A stretch of 64,000 bases of DNA, taken from contig NZ_RJJW01000001.1 of the NCBI RefSeq assembly GCF_003781945.1, positions 329,921 through 393,920 on the forward strand, in the 5' to 3' direction. The stretch comes from Halorubrum sp. CSM-61. GTDB lineage: Archaea; Halobacteriota; Halobacteria; Halobacteriales; Haloferacaceae. Shown here piece after piece: positions 58,407 through 64,000 of this stretch; positions within the stretch are counted from its first letter, which is position 1; each line of letters opens with the position of its first letter. Below the pieces are notes generated by a model. The model was not told where the DNA came from. It did no database searches and worked only from the letters and a program-made list of their open reading frames with translations. The position numbers were made by a program, and so were the translations under genes.

Positions 58407-60812
58407 ATGGCCCCAGACCTGACGATCGTTACGACCGCCGTCGCGCTCCCCTTCGTCGCCGCAGCGCTCGCTCCGCTTCTGTATCGGGTCCTCGGCGAGC
58501 GGACCGGCTATGCGGGCGCCGTCGTCGCGGCGGCCAGCTTCGGACTGCTGGCGACGAGCGTCGGGGAGTACGGCACCGTCCGGGCCTCGTGGATCCCCGC
58601 GCTCGACGTTGGGGTCCAGTTCACCGTCGACGGGTGGGGGCTCCTCTTCGCGCTCCTCGCGAGCGGGATCGGCGTCCTCGTGTTCGTGTACTCGGCCGCG
58701 TACATGCACGACGAAGAGGGGTTGGCGCGCTACTACGCGGCGCTTCTGGCGTTCATGGGCTCGGTACTCGGCGTCGCGCTCGCCTCCGATCTCGTGTTGA
58801 TCTTCCTGTTTTGGGAACTCACCAGCCTCTGTTCGTTCGTGCTCATCGGCCACTACACGGCCGACGAGGAGTCCCGATACTCGGCCCGGATGGCCATGGT
58901 CGTGACCGTGGGCGGCGGGCTGTGTCTGCTCGCGGGCGCGCTCATGCTCGCGGCGGCGGCGCGGGGCGCCCTCGGCGGCGCGACCTTCGACCTGACGGCG
59001 ATGATCGCGAACGACGAGGCGATGCGGGCCTCCCTCCGCGAGTCGGGACTGTTCGTCCCGGCGCTGGGCCTGATCGTCGTCGCCGCGGCCGCCAAGTCCG
59101 CGCAGGTGCCGCTCCACTTCTGGCTGCCGAACGCCATGGTCGCGCCGACGCCCGTCTCCGCGTTCCTCCACTCCGCGACGATGGTGAAGGTCGGCGTCTA
59201 CTTCCTCGGCCGCGTGCGCCCGCTCCTGATGAGCCCCGAGTGGGTGGCGGTCGTCGCGACCCTCGGACTCCTGACGATGACCGTCGGGGCGCTGTTGGCG
59301 GTGGCCGCGACCGACACTAAGGAGCTGCTCGCCTACTCGACGGCGAGCCACCTCGGACTGATGGTGGCCGGCTTCGGCTTCGACGTCGTCTACGGCGGCG
59401 AGGCCGGCGCGTTCCACCTGCTCAACCACGCGCTGTTCAAGGCGCCGCTGTTCCTCGTCGCGGGGATCGTTGCCCACGAGGCCGGCAGCCGCAGCCTCGA
59501 CGAGCTCGGGGGGCTCTGGCGGGAGCTCCCGGTGACGGCCGCGATCACGGCGGTCGCCGCGCTGAGCATGGCCGGGATACCCCCGTTCAACGGTTTCTAC
59601 TCCAAGGAGCTGCTGTTCGAGGCGGCGTACGAGGTCGCCCACGAGGCCGGCGGCCTCGCCTGGCTGTATCCCGCGGCGGCGACGTTCGCGAGCGTATTGA
59701 CCGTCGTCTACTCGCTGAAGTTCCTCGCGGTGTTCTTCGGCGAGCGGCGGACCCCGGTCGCGGAGGTCCATCGCCCGCCGATCGCGCTTGTCGGCCCCCC
59801 CGCGGTGCTGGCGATCGCGGCGGCCGTCGTCAGCGCCGCGCCGCAGGTGGCCGTCGACGCCGTCGTTCAGGGCGCCGTCGAGGCCACCGCCACCGGCGAG
59901 GCGGAGCTGTCCGTCGGACTGCCGACCCACTTCACGCCCCCGGTCGCGATGTCCGCCGTCGCCGTCCTCGGTGGGATCGCCGCGTACCCGCTCCGGGGGC
60001 GTCTCGCGGCAGGCATTCGGCGAGGGGTCGAGGCGCCGGTCCCCGTTCGGCCCAGCGGGTGGTACGACTGGGTCGTCTCGACCGCGGCGGCGACCAGCGC
60101 CCGGTTCGGTCCGGCGGTCCACGACGGCCTCCTCCGGAGGTACGTGGGATGGGTGGCGGCGGCGGGGAGCCTGTTCGCGCTCGCCGGCTTCGCCGCGGCG
60201 GAAGGGTCACTCGGAATCGGCGGTCTCGGCGGTCTCGGCGTGCCGCTACCGGTTGCGGTGGTGTTGGGGGTGGCGACCCTCGCCGGCGTGGCCGTGGCGA
60301 TCGCCACGTCGCACGTGTCCGGCGTGCTCACGCTGTCGATCCTCGGGTTCATGCTCGCCATCTTCTTCATCCTCGCGAGCGCGCCGGACCTGGCGCTCAC
60401 GCAGCTGGTCGTCGAGACGCTCCTTCTCCTCATGTTCCTCCTGGTCCTCCAGCGGTTACCGTCGTACTACTCGGAGGTCCGACCGCTCGCGATCGCCCGC
60501 GACGCGGGCGTCTCGCTTCTGGTGGGCGCGACCGCTTTCGTCGCGGTCCTCCTGACGATACCCGGTCCCGACGCCGACCCGACGGGCGTCGCCACCTACT
60601 ACACGGAGCAGGCGGTTCCGGGCGGGGGCGGCACCAACGTCGTCAACGTCATCCTCGTGGACTTCCGGGCGTTCGACACGTTCGGCGAGCTGCTGGTCGT
60701 CACGATCGCCGCGATCGCCATCCTCGTGCTCGTGACGATGCGGACCCGCGGCGAGGCGTCCGAGGCCGAGGTCGAGGAGAACCCGCTTCCCGACGGGGGT
60801 GACTCGCCGTGA
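58407..60812 (+). CDS. mnhA: Mrp-type Na+/H+ antiporter subunit A
   Basis: 801 aa with about 20 helices. The complex I-like proton-channel part carries VYSAAYMHDEEGLARYYAALLAFMGSVLGVALASDLVLIFLFWELTSLCSFVLIGHY, the channel glutamate in FWELTSLCSF and AAKSAQVPLHFWLPNAMVAPTPVSAFLHSATMVKVGVYFLGR. The C-terminal DUF4040/MbhE-like part (LALTQLVVETLLLLMFLLVLQRLPSYY, VDFRAFDTFGELLVVTIAAIAILVLV) completes MrpA. It is first gene of a coupled operon for Na+ extrusion and pH control in the cell membrane. Confidence 0.94.
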   Translation: MAPDLTIVTTAVALPFVAAALAPLLYRVLGERTGYAGAVVAAASFGLLATSVGEYGTVRASWIPALDVGVQFTVDGWGLLFALLASGIGVLVFVYSAAYMHDEEGLARYYAALLAFMGSVLGVALASDLVLIFLFWELTSLCSFVLIGHYTADEESRYSARMAMVVTVGGGLCLLAGALMLAAAARGALGGATFDLTAMIANDEAMRASLRESGLFVPALGLIVVAAAAKSAQVPLHFWLPNAMVAPTPVSAFLHSATMVKVGVYFLGRVRPLLMSPEWVAVVATLGLLTMTVGALLAVAATDTKELLAYSTASHLGLMVAGFGFDVVYGGEAGAFHLLNHALFKAPLFLVAGIVAHEAGSRSLDELGGLWRELPVTAAITAVAALSMAGIPPFNGFYSKELLFEAAYEVAHEAGGLAWLYPAAATFASVLTVVYSLKFLAVFFGERRTPVAEVHRPPIALVGPPAVLAIAAAVVSAAPQVAVDAVVQGAVEATATGEAELSVGLPTHFTPPVAMSAVAVLGGIAAYPLRGRLAAGIRRGVEAPVPVRPSGWYDWVVSTAAATSARFGPAVHDGLLRRYVGWVAAAGSLFALAGFAAAEGSLGIGGLGGLGVPLPVAVVLGVATLAGVAVAIATSHVSGVLTLSILGFMLAIFFILASAPDLALTQLVVETLLLLMFLLVLQRLPSYYSEVRPLAIARDAGVSLLVGATAFVAVLLTIPGPDADPTGVATYYTEQAVPGGGGTNVVNVILVDFRAFDTFGELLVVTIAAIAILVLVTMRTRGEASEAEVEENPLPDGGDSP

Positions 60813-61273
60813 CGACGACGATCATGCAGACGACGACCCGGGTGACCGTGCCCATCGTCCTCGTCGTCGCGATCTCGCTGTTCTTACAGGGTCACAACCT
60901 GCCCGGCGGGGGGTTCATCGGCGGCGTCCTCACCGCGGCGGCGTTCGTGCTGATATACGTCGCCTACGACCTCGACTACTTGGAGTCCGGGGTGCTGGGC
61001 CGAGAGATCGAGCCCGGGACCAGCGTCTTCGAACACCGGACGGTCACCGCCTACCGCCGCACGTTGCTCGCGGGGCTCGTGATCGTCCTCGGCAGCGGCG
61101 TCGCGGGCATCCTCGTCGGCGACCCCTTCCTGACGCAGGGGTACGTCCACCTCGAGGGGATCCCCGTCTACCACGAGGTCGAGCTCGCGAGCGCGCTCCT
61201 CTTCGATCTGGGCGTGTACCTCGTCGTCGTCGGCAGCCTCCTGACTATCGTCTCGGTGGTGAGCGGCGAATGA
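60809..61273 (+). CDS. mnhB: Mrp-type Na+/H+ antiporter subunit B
   Basis: 154 aa from a GTG overlapping the mnhA stop (GTGA). The MnhB domain is shown by LFLQGHNLPGGGFIGGVLTAAAFVLIYVAYD and the final ASALLFDLGVYLVVVGSLLTIVSVV. Four helices are predicted. A 46-bp gap precedes mnhC. Confidence 0.94.
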   Translation: MTTTIMQTTTRVTVPIVLVVAISLFLQGHNLPGGGFIGGVLTAAAFVLIYVAYDLDYLESGVLGREIEPGTSVFEHRTVTAYRRTLLAGLVIVLGSGVAGILVGDPFLTQGYVHLEGIPVYHEVELASALLFDLGVYLVVVGSLLTIVSVVSGE

Positions 61274-61319
61274 CCCGGAACGGGGCGGCGCCGTCCGCCG
61301 GACGCGGAGGTGACGACCG

Positions 61320-61664
61320 ATGAGCGTCGCCCTCGCGATCGCGGTCGGCGGGCTGTTCGCGGTCGGGACGTTCCTCCTCCTCCAGCGGGACCTGATACGG
61401 GTCGTGTTGGGGGTCGCCGTCGTCTCCCAGGCGACGTTCGTCTACCTGATCGCGATGGGGGGCATCGACGAGGGGGCCCGGGACCTCGTGCCCGTGCTCG
61501 ATACTCACGGCGGCGGCGTCCCCGAGATCGCCGATCCGGTGGTACAGGCGCTCGTCCTGACGGCGATCGTGATCAGCTTCGGGACGACCGCGCTGGCGCT
61601 CGTGCTGTCGTACCGCGCCTACGAGGAGAACGAGACCATGGACGTCACGGAGTGGGCGAGATGA
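61320..61664 (+). CDS. mnhC: Mrp-type Na+/H+ antiporter subunit C
   Basis: 114 aa and three helices, homologous to NuoK: VGGLFAVGTFLLLQRDLIRVVLGVAVVSQATFVYLIAMGG and DPVVQALVLTAIVISFGTTALALVLSYRAYEE, the typical MnhC/NuoK signature. Its stop overlaps the mnhD ATG (61661-61664). Confidence 0.94.
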   Translation: MSVALAIAVGGLFAVGTFLLLQRDLIRVVLGVAVVSQATFVYLIAMGGIDEGARDLVPVLDTHGGGVPEIADPVVQALVLTAIVISFGTTALALVLSYRAYEENETMDVTEWAR

Positions 61665-63268
61665 GTCTGCTCGTGATCGCGCCGCTTTTGGTCGCGGTGA
61701 CGACCGCCGTGCTGACGCTCGCGCTCGGTCGGCGGCCGGGGATCCAACGCGCGACGAGCGTGGTCGGCGTCCTCGGCTACGTCGGAACCGTGTCCGCCGC
61801 CGTCTGGACGCTCGTCCTCGGTCCGGCGGCCCCCGGCGCGGCGGTGTATCAGGTGGGCGGCTGGCCCGCCCCCTTCGGGATCACGCTCGTGTTGGACGGG
61901 CTGTCGGCGTTCATGCTGACGATCGCCGCGGGCGTGGGGATCGCTTCGATACTGTTCTCGATCCGGTACGTTACCCCCGAGAACCAGCGCGTGTACTACC
62001 ACCCGCTGTTCCACATGCTCCTCGTGGGCGTGACCGGGGCGTTCCTCACCGGCGACCTGTTCAACCTGTTCGTCTGGTTCGAGGTGATGTTGATCGCCAG
62101 CTACGTGTTCGTCGCCTTCTACGGCACCGATCGCGCCACCGCGGCGTCGTTCCGGTACCTGGTGATGAACGTGTTCGGAAGCGCGCTGATGCTCATCGCC
62201 GTCGGCGGCCTGTACGCCACGACGGGGACGCTCAACATGGCCGACATGGCGCGGCGGCTGGCGGCCCCCGACGCGTACGGCATCGATCCCGCGCCCGTCG
62301 TCGGGCTGTCGGCGCTGCTGCTCGCGGTGTTCGCGCTGAAGGCCGGGCTCGTCCCCTTCCAGTTCTGGGTGCCCGGCGCCTACACCGCCGCCCCGACCCC
62401 GATAACCGCGATGTTCGCGGGCGTCACGAAGAAGGTCGGCATGTACGCGATCGTCCGCCTCTACTTCACGGTGTTCGCGGCCGCGGCGGTTCCCGTCGAC
62501 CTGTTCGGGATGACCGCCGCGTCGCCGCTGGCCTTCCTCGCCCCGGTGCTGGGGGCGATGGGAGCGGCGAGCATCGTCGTCGGCGGGTTCGGTGCCGTCG
62601 GTCAGGACCGGCTCGAGGGAGTGTTCGCGTACTCGAGCGTCGGGCAGGTCGGCTTCATCGCGGTTCCCGTCGCTATCGCCGCGGCGGCGGACCCGGCGGG
62701 AACGCTCCGCGGGGCCGCCGTCGCCGCCGCGCTCGTGTTCGCGCTCCACCACGCGCTCGCGAAGGGGCTGCTCTTCCTCTCGGTGGGCGCGATCGAGGAC
62801 GCGACCGACACGGATCGGCTGCGGGAGCTCGGCGGCCTCGCCGACCGCTCGCCGGTGCTCTCGGGAGCCGTCTTCGTCGGGCTCCTCTCGCTGATGGGTC
62901 TCCCGCCGCTGGCCGGGTTCTTCGGGAAGCTCCTCGCCTTCGACGCGGCGGTTCGGGGGCTCGCGTCGGACCCGGGCGTGGCTCCGGCGCTCGCGCTGGT
63001 CGCGCTACTCCTCGGCGCCGTGCTCACGATCCTGTACGCGACGCGGGTGTGGATAGTCGGCTTCTGGGGACGCGAGACGCCGGCGGTCGAGGCCGCGTCC
63101 GTCGATTCGGGACAGGTCGCGGTCCTCGTCGCGCTCGCGGCGGCCGTCGTGCTCGTCGGCGTGGGGTTCGACCCGGTCTACCGGTTCGCCGAGACGGCCG
63201 CGACCGCCGCGCTCGACGGGGAGGCCTACGTCGAGGTCGTGGGTCTAGAGGGGGGTGACGGCGCGTGA
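61661..63268 (+). CDS. mnhD: Mrp-type Na+/H+ antiporter subunit D
   Basis: 535 aa and about 14 helices of the NuoM/NuoN type. Channel motifs are GDLFNLFVWFEVMLIASYVFVAFYG with the key glutamate, FALKAGLVPFQFWVPGAYTAAPTPITAMFAGVTKKVGMYAIVRLY with the key lysines, and LFALHHALAKGLLFLSVGAIE. It is a proton- or sodium-translocating subunit, coupled to mnhC and mnhE by overlaps. Confidence 0.95.
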   Translation: MSLLVIAPLLVAVTTAVLTLALGRRPGIQRATSVVGVLGYVGTVSAAVWTLVLGPAAPGAAVYQVGGWPAPFGITLVLDGLSAFMLTIAAGVGIASILFSIRYVTPENQRVYYHPLFHMLLVGVTGAFLTGDLFNLFVWFEVMLIASYVFVAFYGTDRATAASFRYLVMNVFGSALMLIAVGGLYATTGTLNMADMARRLAAPDAYGIDPAPVVGLSALLLAVFALKAGLVPFQFWVPGAYTAAPTPITAMFAGVTKKVGMYAIVRLYFTVFAAAAVPVDLFGMTAASPLAFLAPVLGAMGAASIVVGGFGAVGQDRLEGVFAYSSVGQVGFIAVPVAIAAAADPAGTLRGAAVAAALVFALHHALAKGLLFLSVGAIEDATDTDRLRELGGLADRSPVLSGAVFVGLLSLMGLPPLAGFFGKLLAFDAAVRGLASDPGVAPALALVALLLGAVLTILYATRVWIVGFWGRETPAVEAASVDSGQVAVLVALAAAVVLVGVGFDPVYRFAETAATAALDGEAYVEVVGLEGGDGA

Positions 63269-63978
63269 CCCGCACCTGGCCGGTCGCCGGATTCCTCTTC
63301 GGCGTCCTCTGGGTGTTCGTGCAGGGACCGCCGCTCGCGCCCGAACCGCTCGTCGGGTCCCTCTTGATCGGGCTCGCGGTCGGCTTCCCCACGGCGTTCG
63401 TCTTCCGGCGCCTGTACGAGGACAACATGGAGCTCCGCCGGTCGGTCCGCGGAGTCCCGTACGCCCTGTTGTACGTGCTGACGTTCGTTCGGGAGGCGAT
63501 CGTCGCCAGCCTCGACGTCACGTACCGCGTGCTCGCGCCCTCCGTGCCGATCGAGTCCGAGGTGATCCTCATCCCGCTGCGCGTGCGGACCGATCTCGGC
63601 GTGACCACCATCGCCAACAGCATCACGATGACCCCCGGGTCGCTCACGCTCGACGTCGACCCCGAAGAGAACGCGCTGTACGTCCACGTCATCGACGGGA
63701 GCGACCCGGACGACATCGTCAGGCCGATCCGCAAGTGGGAGAACTACGCGCTCGTCATCTTCGACGAGGAGCTGTCGCCGAGCGATCCCGTGCCGGATTT
63801 CGCGGTCTACCCGCCCGACCAGACGCATCCCGCGCTCAAGCAGGCCGCTCCGGAGATAGGGAAGGAGACGGAGAGCGAATCACCCGCGGAGGAGACGGAG
63901 AGCGAATCACCCGCGGAGGAGACGGAGAGCGAATCACCCGCGGAGGAGCCAACGGGAGGTGACGGCGATGGCCGCTGA
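63265..63978 (+). CDS. mnhE: Mrp-type Na+/H+ antiporter subunit E with a repeat-bearing tail
   Basis: 237 aa from a GTG overlapping mnhD. The MnhE domain spans about residues 5-170 (RTWPVAGFLFGVLWVFVQG, YALLYVLTFVREAIVASLDVTYRVLAP, VILIPLRVRTDLGVTTIANSITMTPGSLTLDVDPEENALYVHVID). The C-terminal 40 residues are three ETESESPAE repeats and a Gly/Asp end, absent from typical MnhE. Its end overlaps the mnhF start. Confidence 0.92.
   Translation: MTRTWPVAGFLFGVLWVFVQGPPLAPEPLVGSLLIGLAVGFPTAFVFRRLYEDNMELRRSVRGVPYALLYVLTFVREAIVASLDVTYRVLAPSVPIESEVILIPLRVRTDLGVTTIANSITMTPGSLTLDVDPEENALYVHVIDGSDPDDIVRPIRKWENYALVIFDEELSPSDPVPDFAVYPPDQTHPALKQAAPEIGKETESESPAEETESESPAEETESESPAEEPTGGDGDGR
63865..63945 (+). 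repeat. Three perfect 27-bp units in the mnhE tail
   Basis: The 27-bp unit starting GAGACGGAGAGCGAATCACC repeats three times without mismatch, encoding ETESESPAE. Perfect identity suggests recent expansion by slippage. Confidence 0.93.
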
Positions 63979-64000
63979 AGGGCTCCTGGTACCGGTCATC
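63968..64000 (+). CDS. mnhF: Start of Mrp antiporter subunit F (cut by the window edge)
   Basis: The ATG at 63968 overlaps the mnhE stop by 11 bp and reads MAAEGLLVPVI before the sequence ends. Position in the A-B-C-D-E order and the hydrophobic start make MnhF (cation efflux) the expected product, but only 11 codons are visible. Confidence 0.6.
   Translation, partial: MAAEGLLVPVI

Overview
The window is from a haloarchaeon, most likely Halorubrum or a close relative. It is very GC-rich with a strong GC3 bias and encodes acidic proteins. Many genes are leaderless, with a TATA-like box 25-30 nt before the start codon. Tat lipoprotein signals, an archaeal RIO kinase, ThiR, PolX, DpsA, DUF58/DUF4129 proteins and an intron-containing tRNA-Gln also fit. 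The genus is inference; the class is secure.

Layout. (1) 1-7.7 kb is an iron-uptake and iron-response island. It holds a siderophore ABC operon with two binding proteins, an FAD oxidoreductase, DpsA, a small CxxC protein with an amphi-Trp partner, and a DtxR-family regulator. Seven copies of a TTTAGG-N4-CCTAAA operator occur in the window: six mark promoters in this island and one sits 39 kb away in front of a lone ABC ATPase (46.1 kb). (2) 8-31 kb is core housekeeping: rio2, a lipoate ligase family protein, endonuclease IV, polX, dcd, thiR, metG, an MFS carrier, a riboflavin-pathway reductase, a coiled-coil protein, an NCS2 permease, sppA, a DUF373 protein and aroE. (3) 31-35 kb holds an HHH protein and the overlapping pabB-pabA-pabC operon. 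(4) 35.7-43 kb holds a KDG-type sugar kinase, a DUF4129/DUF58 membrane operon, an MBL hydrolase and a PAS histidine kinase. (5) 43.7-48.4 kb holds purL, the iron-boxed ATPase and a nucleotidyltransferase pair. (6) 48.7-56.9 kb is a surface and secretion cluster. It has three small GTGAFS-signal proteins (DUF1102-like), a large anchored surface protein, a rhomboid-like protease, an ER/SipW-type signal peptidase and a DUF5305 protein, with a divergent HTH regulator. I infer a haloarchaeal counterpart of the TasA/archaeal bundling-pilus system. (7) 57-64 kb holds an epimerase, tRNA-Gln with a scar-like duplication of its 3' end, and an Mrp-type Na+/H+ antiporter operon running off the right edge.

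The most unusual signal is a dispersed element of about 290 bp present five times between genes (12.95, 15.84, 21.91, 35.37 and 43.2 kb), always in the same orientation. Short blocks are invariant, while the arms of three hairpins change sequence but stay complementary. The clear stem mismatches are A/C on the + strand and therefore G/U on the - strand, which suggests a structured RNA, or an RNA-dependent mobile element, read from the - strand. One copy carries a 60-bp tandem array of its promoter-like head and two extra perfect hairpins, and another abuts the stump of a Tat-signal gene. I do not recognise it as a named family.
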